Assembly (NCBI RefSeq): GCF_014645735.1
Contig: NZ_BMMH01000004.1
Location: 310,001 to 374,000, forward strand
Direction: 5' to 3'
DNA length: 64,000 nucleotides
Source of the DNA: Nocardia jinanensis
GTDB taxonomy: Bacteria; Actinomycetota; Actinomycetes; Mycobacteriales; Mycobacteriaceae
Numbering within the stretch: the stretch's first letter is position 1; every line of letters begins with the position of its first letter. A model generated the notes under the pieces. It saw nothing but the letters and a program-made list of their open reading frames with translations, was not told the origin of the DNA and searched no databases. Shown piece after piece: positions 17,201-26,588 of this stretch. The position numbers and the translations under genes are program-made.

Positions 17201-18194
17201 TATCTCGGTTATCTGGCTGATCGAAACTACTCACCGAAGACGGTGCGAGCCTACGGCTTCGACCTTGTGATATTCGGCCGTTGGTTGCTCAGCGAAGGGC
17301 TCGGTATCGAAGATGTAACCACACCGGTGCTGCTGCGATTTCTGGCTGCGTGCCGAGCGGCGCGGCTTCCGGGACAGCCAGGGGCCCGAACGTGGTGGAC
17401 CTGGCGGGTCACCGGTTGGACGGATACGCGGCAGCAACGGTGAACCGGCGGCTGGTGGCGGTGTCGGGGATGTTCGCCTTCCGCGCGATGCGCGACCCAG
17501 CCCTGCGCAGTCCGGTGCCGAAAGGCCGTGAAGCCCAGCGGTTCGTGCCTGGTGAGAAGATCGGTCTGCTGGCACATCTGGCCCGCAAGACACGCCCACG
17601 CTCAGCACTGCGGGTGCGGGAACCGCGGCGGCTGCCACGACCATTAGCGACCTCTAGGGCAGCCCGGTTGCTGGCGAGTCTGCGGACATGGCGTGACCGC
17701 GCGATCGCCGGCTGATGCTCTACTGCGGCCTGTGATCATGCGAGGTGCTCGCGCTGGAGGTCGCCGATGTCGACATCGGGCGGGGCTGGATCCGGGTCTG
17801 GGGCAAGGGCGCCAAAGAACGCGCGGTCCCGCTCGACACAGATCTGGCCCGCGTGATCCAGGGTTACCTGCTCGTCGAGCGACCCGAATTGAGTTCGGCG
17901 CGTTTGTTTCTGGTGTCCAAAGGTTCGAACCGGGGCCAGCCGCTCACCTCTGCCGGGCTGCGGACGATCTTTCGTTACCACCGGCAGCTCTCCGGTGTCA
18001 CCGCCGGGCACCCGCACGCGTTGCGGCATTCGTTCGGCACCGCACTGGCCGAGGCCGGGGTCGATCTGTCGGTGATGCAGGCACTGCTCGGTCACACCCA
18101 TGTCGACGCCACCGCCCGCTACATCCATTTGACCCCGAAGCGGGTGAAGGAGGAATTCGATGCCGCTCGCGCACGTATTCGCCGCCAGGAGTGA
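17200..18194 (+). pseudogene. Tyrosine recombinase 1 (TnpA-like), inactivated
   Basis: Pieces in sequence are YLGYLADRNYSPKTVRAYGF (core-binding domain), a frame change near 17390, VVDLAGHRLDGYAAATVNRR, a second frame change near 17720, then the catalytic domain to the stop at 18194. The catalytic H-x-x-R is HALRHSFG and the Tyr lies in ATARYIHL. The first catalytic Arg should be in GLRSCEVLAL, but its codon is now TGA (17733-17735). The enzyme is dead. Confidence 0.85.
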
Positions 18195-19892
18195 CGCCGA
18201 CGACATCCACCACACCTACCTCGCCGAACTCGCGCGCACCGGCCGAGGCAGCGCCCCCTACTACAGCTCGGCGCGCACGTTCCTGCAGCATTGGCCCAAC
18301 CCGCAGGACTGGGCGAGCGAACCACTCGAGCTGCGGTTGTCGGCGAACTCCTCGACGCGGCCGTTCGTCACGTTCCTGATGCTGCACGACTATCTCCGGC
18401 CCGGTTACGACTACCTGCTCGAACGCAAGATTTCGAGCCTCTGGCGCGAGATCGACGCGTCTCCGATCGGAGGCGACCTTGCCCGATTCCTTTCCACTGC
18501 ACGAGAACTCGGATTCAGCCAACGGGTCCGCACTGCGACCGGGTCCCAGGCGCCGGCGCGGCTGTTGATCCAGACCGGGCGCCGACTGCACCAGCTCACC
18601 GTCCCCGATCTCGACGAGTTCGCCGACGCCTGTCGCGACCGCCGCGATCGCACCGGCAAGGGCTGGCACCACTACAAGGCCGCCCTGGTCTGCACCCACC
18701 TGGTGTTGTTTCACCTCGGTGTCCTGCCCGAACCGCCACGTCGCGGCGGGCCCTGGGACTTCACGGTCCGTCTCGACGGCATCACCCCGGCGATCGCGGA
18801 GCGATGATCGACTATCTCAACGCCAAACGCGGCACTTGCACCCGCCACACCGTCTCCAGCATGGCCACCCGGCTCACCGGGTTCGGCCGGTTCCTCACAG
18901 ACCTCGACCCCGCCCTGACCCGGCTGACACTGCTGGACCGCCGCCGCCATATCGAGCCCTGGCTCGCGAGCTTGGTCGATGCGGTGAACAGCAAGACCGG
19001 CAGCCGATCGGCGTCGCCGACCACGCCCGCCGCGTCGTCGCGGTCAACACCTTCCTCACCGAGATCACCGAATGGGGATGGACCGACGCACGATGCCGGA
19101 AACTGGTGTTCCGCAACGACGTTCCCTTCCTGCCGGAACCGCTGCCACGCTACATCCCGGTCGACGCCGACCGCCGCCTCGCCCAAGCCCTGCACTCGAG
19201 TGACCACGAACTCGCCGCCTCGGCGCTGCTGCTCGCGCGAGCCTGCGGCCTGCGGATCGGGGAACTGCTCGACCTCGAAATCGACTGCCTCCACGAGATT
19301 CCCGGCGAAGGAGCCTGGCTGAAAGTCCCACTCGGAAGACTCGACACCGAACGCATGGTCCCACTCGACGACGAAACAGTCGAACTCATCGACCGGATCA
19401 TCGAAATACGCAGTCCCGGAAGACCTGTACCGCACCCACGCACCGGAAAACCGGCCCAGTTCCTGTTCACCCACCACGGCGGACGACTCGCCCAGCAAGC
19501 CGTCCGCCTCGAGCTCGGCCGCGCTGCAACCATCGCCGGGATCGGGCACGTCACCCCGCACCAACTGCGCCACACCTACGCAACCGCCCTGGTCAACGCC
19601 GGTGTCTCACTGCAATCGTTGATGGCGCTGCTCGGGCACGTGTCCGCGCAGATGAGCTTGCGCTACGGGAAACTGTTCGACACCACCGTCCGCACCGAAT
19701 ACGAACGCGCCCTCACCCTGGCCAAGGACCACCTCACCGCGCTGCCGACCACACCCGCCGGCACCAAAGCCCTACCGTTGGCCGACATCACCGGCGGCCG
19801 GGACTGGACCGACACCCCAGTGTTGAAATCACTTCTCGCCGGGGGCTTTTGCCTGCGCGCATCGGCCCAGGGCGCCTGTCCTTACGCCAATA
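18160..19892 (+). pseudogene. Tyrosine recombinase 2 (TnpB-like), frameshifted and 3'-truncated
   Basis: The ATG at 18160 overlaps the end of recombinase 1 by 35 bp. Three frames must be joined: 18160-18803, 18804 to about 18997, then about 18997-19892. The catalytic part keeps ACGLRIGELLDLE, HQLRHTYATAL and LLGHVSAQMSLRYGKL (Arg, His-x-x-Arg, Tyr). The C-terminus stops at QGACPYANI, where family members go on to a Cys-rich ICEHC end. The break there abuts DUF2332 sequence. Confidence 0.82.
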
Positions 19893-19898
19893 TCTGGA

Positions 19899-20112
19899 AT
19901 CGGCGATCGGGCTCTACAGACCGAGTTGATCGACCGGCACACCGGCACTCCACCCATTCCCGACCAGCTACCCACCATCGCCGGCCGCACTGGCATCGAC
20001 CTCAACCCCCTCGACGTCACCAACGACGAGGACATGGCCTGGCTCGACAGTCTCGTCTGGCCCGAACACCACGCCCGCCGCGAACGTCTCCGCCACGCCG
20101 CCGGGATCGCCC
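19899..20112 (+). pseudogene. DUF2332-family protein, C-terminal fragment
   Basis: The frame reads LQTELIDRHTG, then IAGRTGIDLNPLDVTNDED, then WLDSLVWPEHHARRERLRHA. The DLNPLDVT..D..WL..LVWPEH..R..RL pattern is characteristic of DUF2332 proteins, which are normally about 330 residues; only about 70 are left. No start codon or ribosome site belongs to it. Its position directly after the truncated recombinase suggests one deletion joined the two. Confidence 0.65.
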
Positions 20113-20339
20113 GCGGGACTATCTCGCTAAATCCACAGTCCCGTTTCCGGATCGCTCGGCGTCAGTCGGGGCGGCCCTCGGATAGCGGAGTCGCTGCTGG
20201 GTACGGAACTACGCGGAACCGCCGATTTCTACGCCGGTCGTTCCCATACCTGGAGACGAGTCACGGAAACCGGCAGTGACCTGTGGGTTATCGGAAGTTT
20301 TGCCGGTTATCGGATTTATCGGTGCTTAATATAAGCGGC

Positions 20340-21350
20340 GTGGCGGGGATTCTCGGTTTCTCCTACGCGGACGCCGGCGCTCTGGTCGGCGGTCTGGTCG
20401 GCGGCTTCACGCCTGCCGGATTCGTGGGGTCCGCAGTATTATCGGGCACCTTGGCCGGTGTCGGTGCCGTAATGGACGGCCGCGATATGAGCGGTGTGCT
20501 CACGGAAGCAGGCGTCGCAGCGATCGGTGCGGCCGGCGGTGGATGGGCCGGCGGTGAGCTGGCGCGGGCGGGTATGAAATTCGTGGCGCCACGATTGGCG
20601 AAAGCCGCCGCCGACGGCGCGAGCGGGGGCCTGCAGAAGATCGGGCTGGAGGCCGCCGAGACCGTGCTGGGTACAACCGGTCGGTACGACGCCGGCCTGA
20701 TTCCCGCGGTGGCCGCGGGATTCGCGGGATTCTGGGCCACCGATCAGGGCAAGATGCTGACCATACCCACGGTCGATATCGGCAATGGTGGCTGTCCGGT
20801 GGAAATGCGGAGTCTGCAGATGCCCGCCGAACTCGTCGGCACTGTCGGTGATATGTACCGGAAACTCCCGGCCTACCTGTGCGATGTGTGGCGCTGTTTC
20901 GGTACCGGAAATCAGCCGACCACGCCGACGGTGAAATTGCCCGTCCGCGTGACCGCTGAGGAAACCGCCGGTATCCCCGCCTACGCAGCGAAAGTCGGAG
21001 AGTTCAATACCATGATCGACGGTTTCGTGCGCCTGGATCGCCAGGTCCTGGATCTCGTTGCGGCCGGTGTCAAGGACATCGATGAGCAGGGCCGGCTGGC
21101 GGTGAGCCGGCTCATAGAAACGGTGAACAAGGACGCGGGAACCGCGCCACCCAGCGGGAAATCGCTGGAAACCTACGCACTGGACAGAGCGAACAATGCT
21201 TTCGCGGACGGCCGGGAGATCCTGTCCCAGGCGATCGTCATGAGCCGGGGCGTGGCCGGCGATGTGGACCAGAACACCGACCGGATGAACCGCCCGCCCG
21301 AAACCCCTGAGCCCGAACCAGAAGGTCCAGGAGGTCCCGGAGGCCGGTGA
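20340..21350 (+). CDS. Hypothetical Gly/Ala-rich protein with helical C-terminal half
   Basis: The frame is open from 20283 (GTG) or 20340 (GTG); neither has a good ribosome site. The N-terminal 100 residues are Gly/Ala-rich and hydrophobic with glycine-zipper spacing (GALVGGLVGGFTPAGFVG), suggesting membrane insertion. A Cys triplet region (GGCPVE, LCDVWRC) is central. The C-terminal 120 residues are helical and amphipathic, ending in a Pro/Glu/Gly tail. I do not recognise the family; the tail and helices are loosely like type VII secretion-associated proteins. The abrupt start beside deleted DNA suggests 5' truncation. Confidence 0.5.
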   Translation: MAGILGFSYADAGALVGGLVGGFTPAGFVGSAVLSGTLAGVGAVMDGRDMSGVLTEAGVAAIGAAGGGWAGGELARAGMKFVAPRLAKAAADGASGGLQKIGLEAAETVLGTTGRYDAGLIPAVAAGFAGFWATDQGKMLTIPTVDIGNGGCPVEMRSLQMPAELVGTVGDMYRKLPAYLCDVWRCFGTGNQPTTPTVKLPVRVTAEETAGIPAYAAKVGEFNTMIDGFVRLDRQVLDLVAAGVKDIDEQGRLAVSRLIETVNKDAGTAPPSGKSLETYALDRANNAFADGREILSQAIVMSRGVAGDVDQNTDRMNRPPETPEPEPEGPGGPGGR

Positions 21351-22033
21351 GAAGTATGTGTGGTGGACGGCCGGTGGCCGGGCGGCCAGGAGCCTCCGGC
21401 CGGCCGCCAGGTCCTCATCGATCGCGGCTTGCCACCGTCGCGGATTGCGGCGGCGGCGCTCACGCGCTGCGGCGAGCCCGGACAGCAGCGGGCCCAGCCA
21501 GGCGTCCGTGGCCCGAGCAGGTGGGACCTTCAAGTTCTGGCTGGTGCTGTCGCCGTGGATTCGGCGTGTGATCGCAATATCGTGAACCCGTCACCGACGC
21601 AGCCTGCCCGTGCCGCGCGGCTCCCCGGCGAGAGTCGGAGTGAGAAGGCAGCACCCGCATTTTCGACGGACGCGACAGCTACTACCACCTCGACCTCACC
21701 CGCTGCGGGGCCGCGCCGACCGAGGCCGCGGGCGCGCTACACCGGAACTCGCCCCGCTGCCGCAACGTGCTCTGCCGCCTCCCGCCCGCCCCGGACTGCG
21801 AGGCATTGCTTGCCGGTGCGTGCTCTGGTTCGGTGATGCACACGGAGCAGCAGTGTTTCGACCCGGTCGGATGCCTGGATGGGTCAGTGCGGCAGGTCGT
21901 GTGTGTGCGCCTTCGTATCAGGCGTGGACGGCCGGCCGGAGGTAGGGCGGTTGTCCTTCCTCGGCTTCCATCTCCTGGGCCCTGTGGACCAGGTGCTGCA
22001 AGCAGCCTCGGCCGACGCCATATGTGGCTCGGG
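21351..22033. other. Region without a supported gene
   Basis: About 680 bp between the hypothetical gene and the sigma factor stop. One plus-strand frame (about 21650-21900) has several Cys and a plausible stretch IFDGRDSYYHLDLTRCG, but it has no start, no ribosome site and no family I can name. It may be a gene fragment. Confidence 0.4.
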
Positions 22034-22888
22034 TCAGGCGGCGCGTCCGGCGGCGGGTTCGCCGAGGGCCTGCTCCCGCAGTGTGGCCAGGATGCGGGTG
22101 AGGATGCGAGAGGCCTGCATCTGGGAGCAGCCGATCGTCGCGCCGATCTCTCGCTGGGTCTTGTTCTCGAAGTAGCGCAGGATCAGTACGCGGCGGTCGT
22201 CTCGGGGAAGTTGCGCGAGTAGTGGTCGCACCGCCGCTGCGTCCTCGAGTAGGCCGTAGCAAGGGTCGATGCTGCCGAGCCGGTCGGCATGGGACAGCGC
22301 GAGGTCGCCGCTGTCGTCTTCTGCGCCGGGGGCGGCGTCGAGGGGTTCGGAGGTGTAGCCCTTGGACGCGATCAGTGCCTGGGTGATCTCCTCGACATCG
22401 GTGTCGAGTGCGGTGGCGAGGTCGCGGGCGTTGGGGGTGTGGCCCAGTTCCTGCATGAGCAGAGGTGTGGTGGCGGTGATCCGGCCGCGGAGTTCCTTCA
22501 GTCGGCGTGGGACGCGGATGGCCCAGCTCTGATCGCGGAAGTAGCGGCGTACTTCTCCCATGGCCGTGGGTACGGCGAAGGAGACGAATTTGGTGCCGGC
22601 CGCGGGATCGAATCGGTCGACGGCGTGGACGACGCCCATGCGCGCGGTTTGTTGTAGGTCGTCGAAATCGATACCGCGGCCGGCGTAGCGGCGAGCGATG
22701 TGGTCGGCCAGTGGCAGGCAACGCCCGATGATCTCGTCGCGCAGTTCGGCGTGGTGGGGGTCGGCGGGGTCGAGGGCGGCGAGTTCGCCGAGGAGGGGTT
22801 CGATTCCGTCGTAGGTGTCGCGGCCGCGGTCGGCGCGGCGGGCGGACGGCGACGGGGCCGGTCGGATGCTGCTGGAGTGTGCTGTCAC
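22034..22888 (-). CDS. RNA polymerase sigma factor, SigF/SigB group
   Basis: 284 residues from a GTG. Region 2 is complete: DFDDLQQTARMGVVHAVDRFDP, then KFVSFAVPTAMGEVRRYFRD and the SigB/F hallmark IRVPRRLKEL. Region 3 is present, and region 4 has RVLILRYFENKTQREIGATIG with the helix-turn-helix. This is a group 3 stress/stationary-phase sigma factor. No anti-sigma (RsbW-like) gene adjoins it here, which is unusual for the group. The small membrane and DUF5994 genes downstream are typical members of such regulons, but that link is inference. Confidence 0.9.
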   Translation of the reverse strand: MTAHSSSIRPAPSPSARRADRGRDTYDGIEPLLGELAALDPADPHHAELRDEIIGRCLPLADHIARRYAGRGIDFDDLQQTARMGVVHAVDRFDPAAGTKFVSFAVPTAMGEVRRYFRDQSWAIRVPRRLKELRGRITATTPLLMQELGHTPNARDLATALDTDVEEITQALIASKGYTSEPLDAAPGAEDDSGDLALSHADRLGSIDPCYGLLEDAAAVRPLLAQLPRDDRRVLILRYFENKTQREIGATIGCSQMQASRILTRILATLREQALGEPAAGRAA

Positions 22889-23119
22889 GGGGAGTTCCTC
22901 ACGTGCAGATGATCGAAACTGTGCGCGTCTGTGCGCGTCCTGCCGATATGGGTGCGATCTGCCACTCTCGTGTCGGCAAGGAACAATGAATCGGCTCTAG
23001 GCCGACGGCGAATTCCAGTGCGGATATGGGACGTGTGATTCCGCCGGGGATGGGTGGCGCCGGTATGTAGGACACGGTCGCGGGCGCGGATGAGTTCCCG
23101 CTGGAGCCGGGCATCGAGG

Positions 23120-23266
23120 TCATGCGGTCGCGGTCGGGTGGTGTCGCATGATCTCGTCCCACCAGTCGGCCAGCGGGCTGGGTTCGGGCCAGCGCACTAC
23201 CGGTAAATTCGCACCTGCCGCGGTCGCGGCGGTATCGCTCCGGACGGTAACGGGTTTGCTGTTCAT
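23120..23266 (-). CDS. Small hypothetical protein, 48 aa
   Basis: The ATG at 23266 has a good aggaga 8 bp upstream. The protein begins MNSKPVTVRSDTAA and ends with a Trp-rich segment (VVRWPEP, ADWWDEIM). There are no membrane segments. It lies 230 bp upstream of the sigma factor gene, on the same strand. It is supported by the ribosome site and amino-acid composition only. Confidence 0.45.
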   Translation of the reverse strand: MNSKPVTVRSDTAATAAGANLPVVRWPEPSPLADWWDEIMRHHPTATA

Positions 23267-23423
23267 CAGGCTGTTCTCCTGTCGTGCCCGCCGGACGCGG
23301 GACTCGCGGTGTTGCGCTCCGGGCGTTTTCGAGAAGGACCCGACCGGGCCGGTCCTGGTGCCAACCGGTCCCCGCAACGGCCCGGCTGCCTGCCGGTCGG
23401 GTGTGACGGCCGGCGGGCGGTTG

Positions 23424-23603
23424 TCAGAAGTAGCCGGCCTGGCCGCTGGAACGCGCGGAGCTGATTCCTCGGCCGACAGCGCCGCCGTTATGGGCGGGAC
23501 GACGATATCGGCGGTGATGAGCGCGGGGGATGCCGAGCAAGAATCCGGCAATGAGGAGGACGGCTCCGAAAATGATCATGAACAAGAACCTGATCTCTGA
23601 CAT
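23424..23603 (-). CDS. Small single-span membrane protein, 59 aa
   Basis: From the ATG at 23603 the protein opens MSEIRFLFMIIFGAVLLIAG, a clear membrane helix of about 20 residues, then a basic tail and a Gly/Ser-rich end. The ribosome site is weak. It resembles small stress-induced membrane proteins in form, but I cannot name a family. Confidence 0.4.
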   Translation of the reverse strand: MSEIRFLFMIIFGAVLLIAGFLLGIPRAHHRRYRRPAHNGGAVGRGISSARSSGQAGYF

Positions 23604-23828
23604 CGATGAACTGTCTTGGGGTGGAGACGGACGGTGCGGTGGCCGACATCGGTGGTGTCGTGCGGGTGGGCGGGCAGCGATACGGGCGGTATCGAGATCG
23701 CGGAGCAGGGGCATCGATGCCCGGTCCGCCGGCGGCGGATACAGCTCAGCCGATCCTGCGGTGGCGATGGCGATTTCGAAGCCTTCTCGGCCTGCTATCG
23801 CTTCAGTACACTCCGCCCAGAGCGTAAA

Positions 23829-23849
23829 GTCAACGCTGTAGGTCTACGG
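23829..23849 (+). promoter_or_regulatory. Copy 1 of the 20-bp TetR-type motif, upstream of DUF998
   Basis: GTCAACGCTGTAGGTCTACG lies 140-185 bp upstream of the DUF998 gene. It has two overlapping dyads (TCAACnnTGTAG and GTAGGTCTAC). The copy at 24806-24825 (reverse strand) matches at 18 of 20 bases, and the copy at 44441-44460 at 17 of 20. Confidence 0.6.
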
Positions 23850-24033
23850 TGGTGCCACTGCGGCTCCGATCTGAAAGACGAGGTCGTTCAGCCGCTCAGG
23901 GAGCACACCACCGGTAGGGTGCCGGCCCGAGCCGATCGCTTCACCCACGTCGCGACATCGACCTCGCCGGTGCGACCAGCACCTGAATATGTTCTTGTCC
24001 TTGCTTCGCACCGAGCACCTGAGGCGCTTGCCA

Positions 24034-24741
24034 ATGCGTACTATCGACCACGTCACCGACCGGATCGGGTACTCACCCAGCGCACCCGGCCTCGGCCCGG
24101 CCACCTCGGTGCCGGAGCCGGGCCCGGGGAGACGACTCCGCCATCTCGCGGCGGGATTCGCGTGGACCTTGGTGTTCGCGTATCTGCTCGCCGAACTCGT
24201 GACCGCCACGGCATGGAAATCCGCCTACAGCTTCCGTCACGACACGATAAGCGACCTCGGCATCACCACCTGCACACCGCATGCGTGCTCACCGCTGCAT
24301 CTGCTCATGAACGCCACATTCGTGGCACTGGGCTTGGTGACCATCGCCGGAGCTGTCGTGTTCCGCGACTACATCCCGCACGGACCGCGCCAATGGTCGA
24401 TCGTGGCTCTCGCCGTCATCATCGGGCTGAGCACTGCCGCGACCGGGCTTTTCCCATCCGGCGACCGCATCGTCGTGCACATCCTGGCCGTGATGCCCGC
24501 GTTCATATCGCGCCACATCGTATTGATCCTGCTCGCGATCTGGCTGTGGAAACACCGCCGCCTCGTCGCGCTGTGGTCGGCATTCTGCGCCTCGACCGGG
24601 ATCGTCGGCGCGGTGCTGATGATGATCGGCCTGCAGGTCGGAATCACCGAACGGCTGGTCCTCTACCCGCTACCGGCCTGGATGGCCGTGACCGGCACCG
24701 CAATCGTTCTCACACCGCTACGAGACGCTCTACGGCGATGA
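24034..24741 (+). CDS. DUF998-family integral membrane protein
   Basis: 235 residues from the ATG at 24034, or 250 from an ATG at 23989. Six membrane helices follow a Gly/Pro-rich N-terminus. The family pattern is visible: a YSFRHDTISDLG loop after helix 1, LLMNATFVALGL in helix 2, and a GLFPSGD loop. Function is unknown for DUF998; these proteins are six-helix membrane proteins often linked to TetR regulators. The gene lies between inverted copies of a 20-bp operator-like motif that also precedes two TetR genes. Confidence 0.8.
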   Translation: MRTIDHVTDRIGYSPSAPGLGPATSVPEPGPGRRLRHLAAGFAWTLVFAYLLAELVTATAWKSAYSFRHDTISDLGITTCTPHACSPLHLLMNATFVALGLVTIAGAVVFRDYIPHGPRQWSIVALAVIIGLSTAATGLFPSGDRIVVHILAVMPAFISRHIVLILLAIWLWKHRRLVALWSAFCASTGIVGAVLMMIGLQVGITERLVLYPLPAWMAVTGTAIVLTPLRDALRR

Positions 24742-24805
24742 GGACTCCGCACCCCCGACGTGCCGGGTCGGCCGCCGAGCCACCCATAGAGCCCGCGATT
24801 TCAAG

Positions 24806-24825
24806 CGTAGACCTACACTGTTGAC
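24806..24825 (-). promoter_or_regulatory. Copy 2 of the 20-bp TetR-type motif, upstream of a small membrane protein
   Basis: On the minus strand it reads GTCAACAGTGTAGGTCTACG. It ends 53 bp before the ATG at 24879 and is in inverse orientation to copy 1, so the two copies flank DUF998. The plus strand contains ttgaca at 24821, which could also be a -35 box for the downstream gene. Confidence 0.6.
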
Positions 24826-24878
24826 ACCAGGTCGTGAGCGGCGTCTACTGGAAGTACTTACAGATCCGAGGGATCGTC

Positions 24879-25346
24879 ATGATTGTCATCATCGGACTCG
24901 TCATCCTGATCGCCGCCGTGCTCGTCGGTGTCGCGGGAGTGTTCGCCAACAGCGGCTCCGCGCATACGTTGACCGACGACTTCGCGGTGTTCGGCTACCA
25001 CGTCACCGGCTCCACCGGAGTGCTGTTCCTCTACGGCATCGTGGTCGGCGGTATCGGAATCGCCGGCCTGGCACTGCTGCTGGCAGGCGCCCGGCGTAGC
25101 GCCCACCGTCGGCGGGCCGCCCGCCGCGAACTCGAAACAGCGCGTCGCGACTACTCTGCCGGCGCGGCGCGCCCGGCGCAGCCGATCGGGGCGGAGCGGG
25201 AAGCCCCCACCTACTACACCCACACCGGCACCACCGATATCGCCGGTGAGGCGTCCGGTAACGCCGCCGCGCCGTATCCCGGTGAGCAGCCCGCACCCCG
25301 CCGCCGCGGCCTGAGCCAGATGTTCGGTCGTGCCGGTGCTCGATAG
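24879..25346 (+). CDS. Small two-span membrane protein with basic tail
   Basis: 155 residues from the ATG at 24879, after gaggg; an in-frame GTG at 24834 gives a longer form. Helix 1 is MIVIIGLVILIAAVLVGVAG, then a short loop with HTLTDDFAVFGYHVTGSTG, helix 2 GVLFLYGIVVGGIGIAGLAL, then an Arg-rich tail (about residues 70-155) likely in the cytoplasm. Similar proteins occur widely in Streptomyces and Nocardia and are often stress-induced. Function is unknown. Confidence 0.75.
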   Translation: MIVIIGLVILIAAVLVGVAGVFANSGSAHTLTDDFAVFGYHVTGSTGVLFLYGIVVGGIGIAGLALLLAGARRSAHRRRAARRELETARRDYSAGAARPAQPIGAEREAPTYYTHTGTTDIAGEASGNAAAPYPGEQPAPRRRGLSQMFGRAGAR

Positions 25347-25521
25347 GCGGGCGCTCCGCAGCGGCGCCGAAGTCGGTCGCCGCGGCCCATCGGCCGCCCA
25401 CCCGCCGTATGAGATCCCACGCAACACCCGAGGTCGGGCACCCTCGTCGTGATCGTCCTCGAAGCCTCACCCACCCCGAATGAACAGGGGCCGTCGCACG
25501 GTCCCGGTCAGGAGCGCCGCG

Positions 25522-26124
25522 ATGACGCTACAAAATGAGCGGATCCCGCTGGATCGCGCTACCCGCTTCTCCCCCCGCAGTGGCCCGCCGCCGGCGTCGC
25601 GGCGGCTGCCGACACCGAGAGCACCGCGACCCGGGGCAGTGGACGGCGCCTGGTGGCCGCGCACCGACGACCTGGTCGCCGAATTGGCCGCTCTCGATTT
25701 CGAGGCGCTACAGCGCGGGCGGGCCCGCCCGGTCGATCGCATTATGTACAACATCGACGATTGGCGGCCCGCGCCGAAGCGGACGGCGCTCGGCGGGCGT
25801 TCGGTTCGGCTGGACGGCTACCGGCATCTACCTGCACATACCCTCAGTGTCGTCGGTCTGGACCGCACCCGCCTCGTGCTGCTGGTGATTCCCGCGCGCA
25901 CCGAGGCCGCGACCGCGCAGGCGCTGCTGTCCGCCGCGTCCCGGCCCGGCAACGAACTCACTGCCGCCGAACTGGTGGCGGCCACCGACCGGTACAGCCT
26001 CGAGTACGCACAGAACGCGGACGCATTGCGTCGCTGGGACGACGAAGGTGGTCGTGCAGCGGTCCCGGCGGGCCGGCTCTCCTCCTCTGCGGGGGCCTGG
26101 GCGACTCCGGGGAGGCCGATATGA
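25522..26124 (+). CDS. DUF5994-family protein
   Basis: 200 residues from the ATG at 25522, with caggag upstream. The family signature is VDGAWWPRTDDLVAELAAL, followed by a tyrosine/asparagine strand (IMYNIDDW) and VRLDGYR. The C-terminal part is helical. Function is unknown; DUF5994 genes are common beside stress sigma factors and STAS regulators in actinobacteria. Its stop overlaps the start of a second DUF5994 gene (ATGA). Confidence 0.8.
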   Translation: MTLQNERIPLDRATRFSPRSGPPPASRRLPTPRAPRPGAVDGAWWPRTDDLVAELAALDFEALQRGRARPVDRIMYNIDDWRPAPKRTALGGRSVRLDGYRHLPAHTLSVVGLDRTRLVLLVIPARTEAATAQALLSAASRPGNELTAAELVAATDRYSLEYAQNADALRRWDDEGGRAAVPAGRLSSSAGAWATPGRPI

Positions 26125-26588
26125 CACATGACCCACAGAGCACGGGCGGCGGCCGCGACTCCGGCCGATTCCAGGCCACCACCGGCGGCGGGCAACCGTT
26201 CGCCGTACCCACCCGCACACCGCGACTACGGCTCGGCACTCCCGCGGAACGTTCCGGATGCGTCGACGGTGCTTGGTGGCCCAGGACCGACAACCTCACC
26301 ACCGAACTGCACGATCTGATCAGCGTCCTCACCACGCGACTGGGGGCCACCACGCGGATCGCCTTCGACTGGAACTCGCTGAGCCTGTCCCAGCGGGGCA
26401 TCGACCCTCCGGATGGGATCGAGGTCACCGGGCCACTACCGGACCAACCAAGCATGGTGATGTACGTGTTCGGTCCGCACAACCGGTGCATACGATTACT
26501 GGTGATCGATCCCGCCGCAACCGCGGCCCGCGCCGAGGCGCAGATGCGCGACGCCGTGAGCGCGGCGGCGGACCATTCGAAACCATGA
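26121..26588 (+). CDS. DUF5994-family protein, second copy
   Basis: 155 residues, ATG overlapping the previous stop. The N-terminus is Gly/Ser-rich, then RLRLG, VDGAWWPRTDNLTTELHDL, the IAFDWNSL strand and IRLLVID. It is shorter than its neighbour, lacking the C-terminal helical region. The tandem overlap suggests the two products work together. Confidence 0.75.
   Translation: MTHDPQSTGGGRDSGRFQATTGGGQPFAVPTRTPRLRLGTPAERSGCVDGAWWPRTDNLTTELHDLISVLTTRLGATTRIAFDWNSLSLSQRGIDPPDGIEVTGPLPDQPSMVMYVFGPHNRCIRLLVIDPAATAARAEAQMRDAVSAAADHSKP

Larger units (their letters stand above)
17200..19892 (+). mobile_element. Remnant of a Tn554/RIT-like tyrosine-recombinase element
   Basis: Two overlapping tyrosine recombinase genes in the same direction, about 330 and about 570+ residues, match the first two genes of Tn554-like or recombinase-trio elements. 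The third small gene is absent. Both are frameshifted and the right end is truncated mid-protein. A P450 5' fragment lies on the left and a DUF2332 3' fragment on the right. I could not find terminal repeats or attachment sites, which fits loss of the ends by deletion. Confidence 0.65.

Noticed and set aside
21600..21950. Plus-strand Cys-containing frame with IFDGRDSYYHLDL
   Set aside because: Protein-like for about 60 codons, but it has no start, no ribosome site and no recognised family.
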